A stretch of DNA of 64,000 nt from Mactromeris polynyma (taxonomy: Eukaryota > Mollusca > Bivalvia > Venerida > Mactridae): NCBI GenBank assembly GCA_032209605.1, contig JASFXZ010000001.1:33732619-33796618 (forward strand), given 5' to 3'. The notes beneath the pieces are model-generated. The model was not told the origin of the DNA. It was given only the letters and a program-made list of their open reading frames with translations, and searched no databases. Position numbers and translations under genes: made by a program. Shown here one piece after another: positions 48,731 through 60,743 of the stretch (positions within the stretch are counted from its first letter, which is position 1; each line of letters begins with the position of its first letter).

Positions 48731-48862
48731 TTAATAATTATATAATAATTTCTTAAAAGGGCTCATATGTTTAGATAAGGCACATTTGGCTAAAGTACAT
48801 ACTTACTGTAGACCTGGTTCTTTATATGGTTCCTGGCTTTTAAGAGTATCTGGCGCATACTC

Positions 48863-49022
48863 GGTTTATATGGGTACTCGGAGTGTACCCGGTTTATATG
48901 GGTATTCGGAGTGTACCCGGTTTATATGGGTACTCGGAGTGTACCCGGTTTATATGGGTACTCGGAGTGTACCCGGTCTATATGGGTACTTGGAGTGTAC
49001 CCGGTTTATATGGGTACTCGGA
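48863..49022. repeat. 28-bp minisatellite, about 6 copies
   Basis: The unit is TATGGGTACTCGGAGTGTAC followed by CCGGTTTA. It lies just beyond the 5' end of the LINE. The open frame across it is repeat-derived. Confidence 0.85.
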
Positions 49023-49218
49023 GTAGAAATTAATTAATAAAGCAAAAACACGCGTCAATTATATACATCCTATATTATTTACCACAAAGTAAACAATCAA
49101 AAACAATAAGAACAGAACTTTAAGCAGCTTATAAATAATTTAAACATCCCTCTGTCGCTATGTTGTGTCTGTGTTGTTTGTCCCTACCAGGAACAGGGAG
49201 ACTGAATAAGATTTTTGA

Positions 49219-49684
49219 CTCGACATTATTTCGATCACGTCCTCAGAACACATTACAAGGACTGTATTTCGATCACGTCTTCAGAACACATTACAAGGAC
49301 AGTGTTTCGTTCACGTCTTCAGAACACATTACAAGGACAGTATTTCGATCACGTCTTCAGAACACATTACAATGACAGTATTTCGATCACGTCTTCAGAA
49401 CACATTACAAGGACAGTGTTTCGTTCACGTCTTCAGAACACAATACAAGGACAGTATTTCGATCACGTCTTCAGAACACATTACAAGGACAGTATTTCGA
49501 TCACGTCTTCAGAACACATTACAATGACAGTATTTCGATCACGTCTTCAGAACACATTACAAGGACAGTATTTCGTTCACGTCTTCAGAACACATTACAA
49601 GGACAGTATTTCGATCACGTCTTCAGAACACATTAGAAGGACAGTATTTCGATCACGTCTTCAGAACACATTACAAGGACAGTA
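49219..49684. repeat. 38-bp minisatellite, about 12 copies
   Basis: The unit is TTACAAGGACAGTATTTCGA followed by TCACGTCTTCAGAACACA, with variants at a few positions (TTC for ATC, AATGAC for AAGGAC). Copies are contiguous without spacers. The 163-codon frame is an artefact of the array. Confidence 0.9.
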
Positions 49685-50227
49685 TTTAGGAAGGATTCCC
49701 TACTAGCTAGTATTCTCGATTGAATTAACGATTGGTACATGTATTGTCTAAAATTATTGTGGAATTTCTTTTAACAACAAGAGCAGAGAATACAAGTGGT
49801 GTAAAACCATTCAAGACTTTAAACTCTGCGGCTGTCATGGTTCTAATTCTTGTTACACGTGTTATAATGCAAAATTTGCAGTCAGTTTTTATTAAGCTTT
49901 GCAAAATCATATTTAATATTTTTGTATAAACTTGCATTCTCATTTTCTGTACATTTCTTTGTTATTAAAACTGCACGCAGTAAAAGTGTCATTAAATTTC
50001 AACTGTGCACCTTAGGGCCAACATTTTGACAATAAGAAATTTTAAATTTTAAATACTGATATTCTCCTGCCAGATAGCCATCTATGATAAATGATAATTA
50101 CCCTCTAAAATTACATCAAAAGCATCTTTATATCTTCTGGCTAAATATTTTATTGTTTCTTTGTTCTTTGTAATACTGACACGTAATTAGACTTCCTTAT
50201 AAAAAGGGGCTGCAGCTCAAATCGAGT

Positions 50228-50313
50228 ACATTCGTATTTGCTATTTATCGTGTGCTTCGTCACAATAAAAGATTTTGAACTGCAGCCTGATTTGTGGAAT
50301 TTATTTATTCCAG
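50228..50313 (+). repeat. 86-bp direct repeat, copy 1, downstream of TATAAAAA
   Basis: Identical to 50776-50861 over all 86 bases. It starts about 30 bp after CTTATAAAAAGG, includes CACAATAAAAGA, and ends TTATTCCAG directly before GTATGT, a possible splice donor. It may be an R-U5-like part of an LTR or a first exon with its promoter. Confidence 0.6.
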
Positions 50314-50775
50314 GTATGTTTAATTTACGTTTTCTTTACTGTTGTGTATGTAACTTTTATTTTAAATGCCATCAGAATTTAGATTGCTATTACAATTCGC
50401 TGTTATAATATTTGCAAACGTTGTTACACCTTACTATTCAAATCGCATGTTCATCATGATTTCATTATGATCCTCAATATGCATTATAAGTAATTTGCAT
50501 TAATGGAGTGTTATGTATTCTATGTTTATCCATGACTATTATCATGCGCCAGTATGTAGCTATTCGCAATTTTTATGTATATTTCTGTTTGAAATTACCG
50601 TTATTTTGGGTTCAGTGACCTCCACTAGTCAAGCTTAGCGTTCTACCAAATTATTGAGTTAATATCGCTTCTTCCCCATTTATTGGTTATTTGCTCGTAA
50701 TTAATATATTAATTAATAACGCATTTGCTACGCATGAATAGTCATGGATATCGTTATGTATTATCATACTTTTAG

Positions 50776-50861
50776 ACATTCGTATTTGCTATTTATCGTG
50801 TGCTTCGTCACAATAAAAGATTTTGAACTGCAGCCTGATTTGTGGAATTTATTTATTCCAG
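50776..50861 (+). repeat. 86-bp direct repeat, copy 2
   Basis: A perfect copy of 50228-50313 without the upstream TATA region and followed by different sequence (AAAACTCC). Both ends coincide exactly with the putative start site and splice-donor boundary of copy 1. Confidence 0.6.
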
Positions 50862-51524
50862 AAAACTCCTACAATAATCCCCTTCTGCGAATAAGTCGCT
50901 CGCCGTAGACGCGCGAGTATATACGCACTATAGCGCGGTCAGAAACCCGTTATATCATTATGTTTAATTAATTTAATTAGATGAAACTATTCTTTCCCAC
51001 GTGACATTCTTGAAGGGGTTCTTAATGTACCGTTAGGAAATACAAGAGCTATTGGGAGTTTGTCAACGCACCGGTCTGAAAAAAGTTCAATTTTAATAGT
51101 TTTTAAATAGCCTGGTAGTAAAAGTCATGGATAGTTGTCATAATGTGTGAATTGTGGGAATATGAAATAATTGCAAAGACATGCCACTAATCAAATATTG
51201 TTATCTACTAACATTTATGACTATACTGTAGATGTGTGTGAGGTTGTGTTTGCTATACTATCTTTATCAGTTAAAACTGGTCGGAACGCATTTAAGTTTA
51301 TTATTTATCAATGTATCGATGTATCTTAATAACTGTTTAACTATTGGATAGTCGAGTCTTTATATGCATCATAGCGCATTCGGCTTTTCCTTATAATGAT
51401 GTTATTCGTCGTTTGAACATGTGGTGTTAATCTGTTCATAAATAGTGTTAAGACTGGTTCGGTTGTTAAGAATAGTTTCAACTAAATCATCTATCAGTGT
51501 AAGTTACAGCAGAGTGTTTTCAAT

Positions 51525-51737
51525 ATGCAGAGGAAGTGGTTGGTGATAACCGTTTTGGCGATTGTTTTGTTTATTGTTCTAATCGGGACATCGTTCAAAC
51601 AAACTTTGCAGACATTGGAACCAAACGATGACAGACAACAGACGAATCAAATATTGCAACGACTTAGGACACAAAGAAACAACATTTCTAGACTTTTGAA
51701 TAAGAACCAGCAAAGGCTAGGGCAGCTAGAATGTGAG
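51525..51737 (+). CDS. Methyltransferase-like gene copy B, exon 1 (signal anchor)
   Basis: 213 nt from ATG to donor GAG|GTAAGA, phase 0, paralogue of 24329-24541. It starts MQRKW, then a hydrophobic anchor at about residues 5-22 and a Gln/Arg/Leu-rich stem with the NIS sequon at Asn53. The three differences from copy A are all replacements; Arg3 makes the cytoplasmic end more basic, which favours type II orientation. The following intron is 7.9 kb, of which 5 kb is a transposon. Confidence 0.75.
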
Positions 51738-51915
51738 GTAAGATCATTTCATTAGCTGATGTAAACAGTTTGAAAAATGTACGTTAAAAAAAGAAGAATG
51801 TAGTTATCAGAATGAACTGTGTTCACATCATGCTCACAGTAACAATGCTTTATCTGCCTAAAGGTGACAGTCTTGAACACAATGCCTTAAGAGTTACAAG
51901 TACGTAAATATACTA

Positions 51916-52140
51916 CAGTGGAACCTCCCCAAACCGGACACTCTAAAAACCGGAATACTCCCGACACCTGACATTTTTTGCGGTCCCTAATTTTATTCTT
52001 CTATTTTTATTGTATAAAAACACTCAGAAAACCGGAACCTCTGAACTCCGGAAACCGGACGAAAATTCAACTTAATTTGGTTCGATTTCTATATAATTTC
52101 ACCTCCGAAAACCGGAACGACTTTCGGCTGCGCGTGTCAT
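51916..52140. mobile_element. pogo/Tigger-like element end (unit B)
   Basis: Same TA-CAGTGGAACCTCCCC terminus as at 24721 in unit A, but here the element continues past the point where unit A breaks (CTCCGAAAACCGGAACGACT). No opposite TIR was found nearby. Confidence 0.5.
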
Positions 52141-53104
52141 CATGAATAAACTTGCATTATGTTGACAATTTGTGTATGTTTAACATTACTACACAGGTGT
52201 GAAAATCACTAATTGTTGACGGACGTCAGGTCTGATTAATACAATACAATACAAATTGTTTATTGCATTAAAACATAACATGTTTCATAGCAACATTATG
52301 TACATTATAACAATTACTATTGATTGAACTTTTATCCGTTGATTTCAAACATACGATCTCCTAAGATACAGAAATAACTTTTTATGCAATAGTAACATGT
52401 GCATACACATCTTTTCCATCATTTGGGAACTTCTACTGTTTTGTTTTAAGTAAATTTCTGTTAAACATACTGCAAGAAATCATTCCATCTGCGCCGTTTA
52501 TCTTTTTATAAGACATGTTTATTCAAGTTCTGTACATGCCTTATTACTGAAAAACAACAATTCGGTCATGAAAGCTGAAAAATAGTCCTATTTTGGTATA
52601 TCCTTAAGACACTGAACTATGGCAGTACTATAGCCACTAAGAGAGTCATATCTACGTCCAGACAAGGTATTTTCAATCGCGGAAAAGGAAAACATTCACA
52701 AGGGCTCAAATCCAGACTATATGGAGACTGAGAGAGCTGAGCATTTGTTTATGGTTCAGAAAGTCCTGTTCAAGTTTACAATTGTGGATGGCAACGTTCT
52801 CGTAATAAGGCGCATTTTTCAATGTTAATAAAATCTAAATAAGGTTGAAAACCAAAATATGATCATATGTTATATTGAAAGATAACACGTAGCTTATGTC
52901 ATTTCTGTGACTTTCATTGTTTTGTTTTTTTAATCCATGTATAGGCAAAAATATACCAGAAATTGCAACTTATTTTTTTATATATTTTTCAAATAAATAT
53001 TACATTCTTCACTATAAACTGTTTCTATGATTGAAAGTATTGATTTTGCAATATAACATTAGTTAAAATAACGATTCTGAAAACTTTATAGTTAAAATGA
53101 ACGG
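52141..53104. other. Intron 1 DNA of copy B
   Basis: The part up to 52806 has no counterpart in unit A; after that it matches 39976 onward. At about 52468-52510 the phrase CATACTGCAAGAAATCATTC...GCGCCGTTTATC resembles 3200-3235 and, inverted, 57405-57430, a dispersed repeat fragment. No gene is seen. Confidence 0.4.
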
Positions 53105-53965
53105 GATATTAACAAATTCCAAAAATTCCCATTTTTTGTTATTTTTTTAAAGTTTTACCCCAAAAATCTATTAAATACAGTAATTCTGGTAGTTTTATTG
53201 CAAAATTTGACATAGTTATTGGCAAATTCCAAAAATTCCCATGTTTTTGGTTATTTTTTTAAAGGTTTTATCCCAAAAATCACATTTCACACGGTACAAT
53301 GTTTCTGTACTTTAAGCATTATGTACCGTAATATAATATATATTACATAAAGTAATTCTGGTAGTTTTATCGCATAATGTGACATAGTAATTGGCAAATT
53401 CCAAACATTTCCCATGTTTTTGTTATTTTTTTAAAGATTTTACCCCAAAAATCACATTTCACTCGTGACAATGTTTCTATACTTTAGGTATTATGTACTG
53501 TAATATAATATCTATTAAATCTAGTAATGTTGGTAGTTTTATTGCAAAATTTGACATAGTAATTGACAAATTCCAAAAATTCCCATGTTTTTGGTTATTT
53601 TTTTAAACGTTTTACCCCAAAAAACACATTTTACACGGTACAATGTTTCTATACTTTAGGTAATATGTACTGTAATAAAATATATATTAAATAAAGTAAT
53701 TCTGGTAGTTTTATTGGAAAATTTGACAAAGTTATATGCAAATCCCAGAAATTCCCATTTTTTGTTGTTGTTTTTTAAATTTTACCCCAAAACTCACATT
53801 CACTTGGTACAATGTTTCTATACTTGAGGTATTTTGTACTTTATGCAATATCTATTAAATACAGTAATTCTGGTAGTTTTATTGCAAAATTTGACATAGT
53901 TATTGGCAAATTCCAGAAATGCTCGTTCTTATTTAAATGTTCAACCATTTTACCCCAAAAATCAC
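53105..53965. repeat. ~171-bp tandem array, about 5 copies (unit B)
   Basis: TTTTACCCCAAAAATCACAT recurs near 53154, 53267, 53441, 53610, 53777 and 53950, and GGTAGTTTTATTG near 53191, 53364, 53535, 53707 and 53872, giving a period of about 171 bp. Unit A has only one copy, so the array expanded in B or contracted in A after duplication. Confidence 0.8.
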
Positions 53966-54185
53966 ATTTTGCACCGTGCGATTGTCATATACTTTTGGTA
54001 CATTTAATGTGATGCCTTATATGACAAAAATCCACTAAAATTATTTCTGTGCATTTTTGCCCCCTTTTTGTTTATTTTCACTGGCCTAATTCTGCAACTC
54101 TTCGTTCTAAACTTTTGTAAATGTAGCAAGGCAGGTGGAGAATTATTTTCGATTTTCGGACGACTTAAGTTCAAAAACTTTTAAA

Positions 54186-54422
54186 TCATATTTCGTGATA
54201 TAAAGGACATTCTAATATAAAGTGAAATTCATCTTCTAGTATATTGCCTAGTTGACATTTTCTTTCTGACTTTGGAATTGTAAATGCTTGGCGCCATCTA
54301 CCTGTTTCGATTTCTAATCTATGACTGTGTGTTCTTAATCTACATACTCGTATATACCAACACGATATTTTTCTAAAACTAACAATTTGTAAATATGAAT
54401 TAAAATCAAAATTCGTGAACAT
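54186..54422 (-). pseudogene. LINE RT C-terminal fragment (unit B)
   Basis: The minus strand reads VCRLRTHSHRLEIETGRW, then SERKCQLGNILEDEFHF and ILECPLYHEI: the Cys/His C-terminus of a non-LTR retrotransposon protein. The second Cys of the motif is Gly here (CQLG), and nothing of the RT domain remains. Paralogue at 40687-40920, related fragment at 39797-39963. Confidence 0.6.
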
Positions 54423-55600
54423 AAGAGCATGCTCTCAATGAAATACAAGGTGCTTCGTTCCATGATTGAATAATCATACGAATACATTGGGGATGTAATG
54501 CATCACGAAAGTGGTGTAAGTTATACAGTAAAGAAGTATCATAAATGTATCAACACGGTTTAAACATGATGTTAGCAAATCTTAGTCGCGAGAGAAGCCA
54601 GAAAATCTTCTTTAATAGTCCAGTCCCTGAGGACGTCCCGTGTGCAAAAAAGGTCCATGGATAAATTTTATATCCATGTAAAGCTAAATGTTTGAAGTTT
54701 CAAAAAAATTTGGGTAGACACGTGACATCATGGTACGTTTTGAGAAATCCAAGATGGCCGCCAAGATGGCCGCCAAATATTTGAAAAAACACCGATTTCT
54801 TGAGTAGTGCGTAAAATTAGTAGGTAAATGGATATCTTTTTTCATAAATTGTATTAAACAATCACTGGGATGTAAGACATTGTTAAAATATGCAAATTGA
54901 TGAGCATATCCTATCTTTTCTGGATTTTTTGAAAAAAAGGCTTTAAAAAATGCGGGAAAAATAGCGAAATTACAACATCGACTTACAGTCTTTACCTGTC
55001 ACTACGTGTACACTGAATAAATTGGTATTTTTATAACTTGAGGTATAAGTGTAATCCATTTCCTACACAAATCACGATGTTTTTTTGCTTTATTGCGTAT
55101 TGCATATGAATGCGCATATGTTCAAAGTGGGTGGGGTAATTGTGCAATATATCAACTTTTCTATCGAATGGTGATTTTGTCACAACAAGGCGATAGTATT
55201 ACCCATAGACATTTATTTATTTAGATATTTGTAAGATATTAGACTTTGAAGGTATGTTTGTACACATTTTTTGTATTGTTTCATGCTTCCGGTATTGAAT
55301 TTGTTGCCATGGAAACATATTTAAAATTAACAAAAATCCCAAATTAAGCAGAAGTTTAGTTTTTTTCTCAAATATTTTTGTTAGATATTTAGTAAGTAAG
55401 AAACAATATTGTCACGATATATTTTACACGTGTCTCAAATTATTGGCATATAAGAGCGAATACTGTCAACAATAACCATACCTATATTGATTATGGGTGG
55501 GGTAAGTATCTTGCTCATGTCATTCTGACTGGTTGTTTGGTATTTATGCAAAAGTACACTATCTTATAAATTACGTTTGTATCTTTATTTCAACTGTTTC

Positions 55601-57187
55601 CATATTGTGCAAGATTAAACCCGTCAGTGTTATTTGCCCTTCACTTTAGTAGAGGTTAACAGAGCAACCATTATATTAGACAAAATAAAACAGATTGCAA
55701 TATATTAATGTGAAACACTATTTTGTAAATATTAATATTGTTTTTGAAAGTTTTACTATCAAAGTTTTGCCTTGTCCTGAAGTTATAGAGACAGGGTATA
55801 AACTTACCAATAATGAACCTGATACCTTGGTAAAATTTGATGAAATCATCACAAAATGGATAGAACTAATATATACAAACAAATTAAGTTGGCAATCGGC
55901 AACCAGGAAGATTCATATGAAGGGTCACAAACTACCCGTTAAAAATTTATTGAAATGTAATAATTTATTTTTCTCCAATGACAATTTATATAGGCCTGTC
56001 ATGTTTTACTTTCAAAACTTCTACAAATATATGTTTTCTTTTTCAAGCATGCGGTACGTGAATGTTATGGAAACATATTGCGTGTATTAGAGAAATAACA
56101 TTTTTATGCAAAATCAAAACATTTACAAGACATTACATAGTAAGGTTCCTTTTTAATGTACATTCAGGTTCTTATTTACAACAATATCAGTGGTGCAAAG
56201 AATGACACTAACCTAAGTATTACATGTCCCTAATGAAAACATTTGTAAAAGTTCTGTGGTTGGAAGTCACAACAAGACTTTTTGATTGTTGCTACTTAGA
56301 TAGTTCAAAATGATGTAAATATTTTTTTCAAGTAAATTCCAGGTAGTAGTTCGGCCAGAGAATGTTTGCATGCCTCATTGAACTGTGTGATCACTGACGT
56401 AGCAACGGATATAACTATACCTCCAATATCGTGTAGGCACAGACTCTATCGACAACAATATTTGACCAATGTTTACATTGTAGACCCTTTGATTACAAAA
56501 TTAGGCAAACCAGGAATGTTTTTACTTGTAAATAATATAAATGAAATGGGTGTAGGAAAAATGTGTGACCTTGGGTAAATGTAAAATGATGTGGAACAAT
56601 CCATGATGTAACATTTCCAACACCACATCATCCTTACATGAACAAATTATTACGGAACTTGGTGTTATTACAAGTGTGTCGTATACTGTAACCAAATTTA
56701 TTCGCATTTGAACTTATGTTTTAGATTTTCCTTATTTATTAGGGTTATCTCATCTAAATAATCAATGTCGTTTGTGTCTACAATATTACAGAAAGAAAAC
56801 AAGTCATGTTGTGTCAGCAACCATCTCATTTTTTTCTTCCCTAAATAGCTACCCACACATGTGTATTGGCATACTGTAGTATCATTTGAATTCGCGCAGG
56901 TCTAATTTTCGCGTATTTCGCGCTAGAGACGAAGCGCGAATTTAAGTCCGCGCGATTATTAAACTTCCGAAACTAACATGGCTATCCGAATTTTTGACTG
57001 TCCGAAAATGTGTGTATATGCACTTACGTTTTTTCTTTTCATACTTTGTCGCTGTTTTTTCTGATAATCTGTGTGGAATAATAAGGAACATGGAATATGT
57101 TGACACAGTTTGATAACTAGTACATAAAAGTGGTTTAAATGGAACATTAATTCATAAATATATTTTTCTTTGTTTACGATGTTTATA
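55601..57187. other. Central region of the TTAA element, left half
   Basis: There is an open stretch at 55695-56090 (131 codons, but no ATG at its start) and a smaller one at 56366-56578. Neither resembles a transposase I know. At 56885-56955 a CGCG-rich imperfect palindrome (TTTCGCGTATTTCGCGCT ... AAGCGCGAA) stands out from the AT-rich surroundings. Confidence 0.4.
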
Positions 57188-57278
57188 CAGTAAAAACTCA
57201 ATAATGAGACCACAAATGGGTCCGCCATAAAGTGGTCTTAATATCGAGTTGGTCTGATTATTGAGTTAAGTCATACTG
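57188..57278. mobile_element. 91-bp pogo-like mini-MITE nested in the TTAA element
   Basis: Left CAGTAAAAACTCAATAATGA-GACC and the inverted right end CAGTATGACTTAACTCAATAATCAGACC form imperfect TIRs. TA precedes the left end. It resembles the 36249-36437 MITE in its GTGGTCTTA phrases. Confidence 0.45.
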
Positions 57279-57695
57279 TGTATCAGTACTGGTAATCTTC
57301 CAATTAAAACACGGTAGGTTTTTTCTCAACATATTTGTGATTTTGTAAATACTACTGTGTCCCATACATGTGTGACATTATAAACAACAACTATCTATAG
57401 ATGAGCGGCGTAGATAGAATGATGTCTAAAGAATCGCCCTATTTCGGAACTTTGATTTCGCCAGAGGGGTAGGCTACAGGAAAGTGAATTATCTTTTCGA
57501 GACACCCCGTTGGGTGCCTCTCCGCTTAATGTATGAATCAATCAAATCGTCTAATTTGTTGCATATTTAAACAACGCGCTTCATATACAATATTTGATTG
57601 GTCTAAAATGTAGGTCAAGATCAATAATATACAGCTACGTCGAAAAATCAATAATGGAACAAATGGTTAATAACACAATACATTTTTGTATAGTT

Positions 57696-57789
57696 TTATT
57701 GAGATAAACATATTGGACAAACAGAATAGTCATCCACATATCCTTCAGCCAGTTTCGCTTTCCTCTTGCATATTGAATGAACCTGAACA
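57696..57789 (-). CDS. Possible terminal exon inside the TTAA element
   Basis: On the minus strand, acceptor ATGCTTCAG is followed by 94 nt reading VQVHSICKRKAKLAEGYVDD then YSVCPICLSQ and stop. The stop overlaps AATAAA, a possible polyadenylation signal. The C-x2-C ending after an earlier Cys recalls the small zinc modules that end some DNA transposases. A candidate upstream exon with a good donor (TCAG|GTAGGT at about 58215, peptide MCKKLTNIDNTLIPPDGINT) lies 0.4 kb away, but its phase does not join this frame directly. Short and unproven. Confidence 0.3.
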
Positions 57790-59679
57790 CTGAAGCATAA
57801 AAATAAACTATTATAGATACACGTTTATTACGAAAAATGAATAAATACTAGAAGTGTGTAATGATAATTATAATAAGTAATGCCACAGGCTAGACAGATC
57901 TATTTAAGAAATTAATTGCTCTTTCCTTCAATAATGTAATTTTAATATGTTAATTTAAAACTTTCATTGCCAACAACTATTAATTATATTTTATATTTTA
58001 AGATAGTATCATAACAGTTATGTAAAGCAGAGGTCAAACTTTCTCTGACTGTCATTGATTAAATTAATTTTCACAGAAAGGTCAGTACGCTTTCTGCTCA
58101 TGTCCGATTTTGTATCAATCTTTAATCAACTAGATAGATCTAGAAATCTCATTCAAATATAATTAACTATTCTGACCCCAGGGTATCACCAAATGCCAAA
58201 TTGTAAAATACCTACCTGACGATGTGTTTATACCGTCCGGAGGGATTAAAGTGTTATCAATGTTCGTAAGTTTTTTACACATCCGTCTGTTTTCTTAAGT
58301 CTGTACTAAATGTTATGAAAATTCAAATTCCTGATCGTATAGCATTTTTGTTTTTTAAACTTTCGCATTTTTTCATTCGACGTTAAGTGCAGCCATGCGG
58401 AACGAATGATCGAATTTCGGTATTTTTATATTGCTGCTTTTAATTTATTTTTCTAATTGTGTTGTTGTGTATTACAGTCGTTTAAAAACATGTTTTGATT
58501 GAAAATTATCCAAAAGAAATATGTGAGGGCTATTTGTCCACTAAAATTATGAAAAATAGTATGCCCTTTCACAAATGTGTCTAAAATTGCATTTCCATCA
58601 GCATGATGTGAAAACAATTGAAATAAAGATACAAACGTAATTTATAAGATAGTGTACTTTTGCATAAAAACCAAACAACCAGCAAGAATGACATGAGCAA
58701 GATACTTACCCCACCCATAATCAATATAGGTATGGTTATTGTTGACAGTATTCGCTCTTATATGCCAATAATTTGAGACACGTGTAAAATATATCGTGAC
58801 AATATTGTTTCTTACTTACTAAATATCTAACAAAAATATTTGAGAAAAAAACTAAACTTCTGCTTAATTTGGGTATTTTTTGTTAATTTTAAATATGTTT
58901 CCATGGCAACAAATTCAATACCGGAAGCATGAAACAATACAAAAAATGTGTACAAACATACCTTCAAAGTCTAATATCTTACAAATATCTAAATAAATAA
59001 ATGTCTATGGGTAATACTATCGCCTTGTTGTGACAAAATCACCATTCGATAGAAAAGTTGATATATTGCACAATTACCCCACCCACTTTGAACATATGCG
59101 CATTCATATGCAATACGCAATAAAGCAAAAAAACATCGTGATTTGTGTAGGAAATGGATTACACTTATACCTCAAGTTATAAAAATACCAATTTATTCAG
59201 TGTACACGTAGTGACAGGTAAAGACTGTAAGTCGATGTTGTAATTTCGCTATTTTTCCCGCATTTTTTAAAGCCTTTTTTTCAAAAAATCCAGAAAAGAT
59301 AGGATATGCTCATCAATTTGCATATTTTAACAATGTCTTACATCCCAGTGATTGTTTAATACAATTTATGAAAAAAGATATCCATTTACCTACTAATTTT
59401 ACGCACTACTCAAGAAATCGGTGTTTTTTCAAATATTTGGCGGCCATCTTGGATTTCTCAAAACGTACCATGATGTCACGTGTCTACCCAAATTTTTTTG
59501 AAACTTCAAACATTTAGCTTTACATTGATATAAAATTTATCCATGGACCTTTTTTGCACACGGGACGTCCTCAGGGACTGGACTATTAATCGTTTTTACA
59601 TCAGAGTTTAATCGGTCACTGCTTTGAGACAGGTCAGAATACTACCTAAAGTGACACTTTTTTTACATTTGATCAACAG

Positions 59680-59803
59680 GCACGGAACGGTAGCAAGAAG
59701 ACAAGTGAGACGGGTGGATGGTGTCATAAAGCAAGTACAGAAGGTGGCGGTAAGCACAGGACTGACACTCACTTGGTACCTGCTCTTGCAGAGTTTTTTA
59801 AAG
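59680..59803 (+). CDS. Methyltransferase-like gene copy B, exon 2
   Basis: 124 nt after CAACAG and before AAAG|GTATGA, phases 0 and 1, paralogue of 41171-41294. It encodes ARNGSKKTSETGGWCHKAS, a Gly-rich turn and KHRTDTHLVPALAEFFK. The acceptor lies only about 95 bp from the right end of the TTAA transposon; the polypyrimidine-like tract here is slightly longer (CACTTTTTTTACATTTGATC) than in copy A. Confidence 0.78.
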
Positions 59804-60743
59804 GTATGAGCCATTTATTCTGGACAACAATTCGGTATGCATAATATATATGGTTCGTTGTATAATCAAATGCTTTAAAATTACCCTAGTCCCGACTTAC
59901 ATAACCTTTCAGGGTCGTATATATTTCAGATTTGTCGCGGTCACAAAGACGCCCAGTAACACATGTTTAAAATTACAAATGTATATAATTTCTAGTTTTC
60001 TAAAATAATCCATTGAATCGGAGGTATCATTTGCTGTTTAAATGTATAATAGTTTATTTCCATTCTACATGCCTGCACCTTATTACTAATACGCTAAGGC
60101 ACGTGTAAAACACAAGCTGCAGGAGACATCGGTTATCAATTTTTCGCTACAATTTCGACTAAATTTACGACTTTTTTTACGACTTAATAGATAAAGAAAG
60201 AATTTCTTTTATGAAAATACATTTCCTAGGTTATTTTACTATCCATTCCGGATATCTAGAGCCGGGTAACTTTGAATGATGAATGACTCAGTTTAAAATA
60301 TTGAGCATACAGATAAGCGCACAATTGATTATTTCACGAAGGTCGTTTTCTAAACTGTCACAACACGGATAGGTTATGCCTTTCATCTGTTGGATGAATT
60401 TATGTCTGTAGCAGCGAGGTTGGGTTAGCCAGAGTTAACAAAATTAATGATTCATGGCAACGAGGTCTATATGCAAGTTTACAGACTTGGTAGTTGAACT
60501 AAACGTTGTATATGGGCCTAAGCTGTGGTCTAATATTGTATACTATTCAGTCCATGACAGACCGAAACCTGATGTACCATTCCCATTTTAACACACATGA
60601 TATGTGTTACGGTTTTCCCAACGTTGGGCCAGCAATCGGCCAGTTAGCGCATTCTGGTAACGAGGAGAACGTCACAAGTTCGATCTATAAATGTGTTTCA
60701 GACCTGAGTACCAACTGTAATGATTATAATATTTCATTTTCAG

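Larger units (their letters stand above)
49685..50962. other. Intergenic DNA between minisatellite and unit B
   Basis: Apart from the 86-bp direct repeats, no gene or element boundary was recognised. GC content rises at 50880-50945 (GTCGCTCGCCGTAGACGCGC) just before unit B begins. Confidence 0.4.
54616..59585. mobile_element. 4970-bp transposon, ~980-bp TIRs, TTAA target duplication
   Basis: It begins TAGTCCAGTCCCTGAGGACG and ends with its exact inverse. The left arm (54616 to about 55600) is the reverse complement of the right arm (about 58605 to 59585) with few differences, one being a 17-bp AAGATGGCCGCC duplication only on the left. TTAA is duplicated at 54612-54615 and 59586-59589. Unit A at 41078-41081 shows the same flanks with a single TTAA and no insert. 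TTAA targets are known for piggyBac and Kolobok transposons; the termini do not obviously match piggyBac CCYT ends. It lies in intron 1 of copy B, about 95 bp upstream of exon 2. No clear transposase was found in the 3-kb centre. Confidence 0.9.

Noticed and set aside
55695..56090. 131-codon frame in the TTAA element as its transposase
   Set aside because: No catalytic acidic triad or zinc motif can be seen, it is far too short, and it lacks an ATG at its start.
54616..59585. Assembly-made palindrome instead of a transposon
   Set aside because: The arms differ by small changes, the ends coincide with a TTAA duplication, and the paralogous locus shows a clean empty site, all expected of a true insertion.
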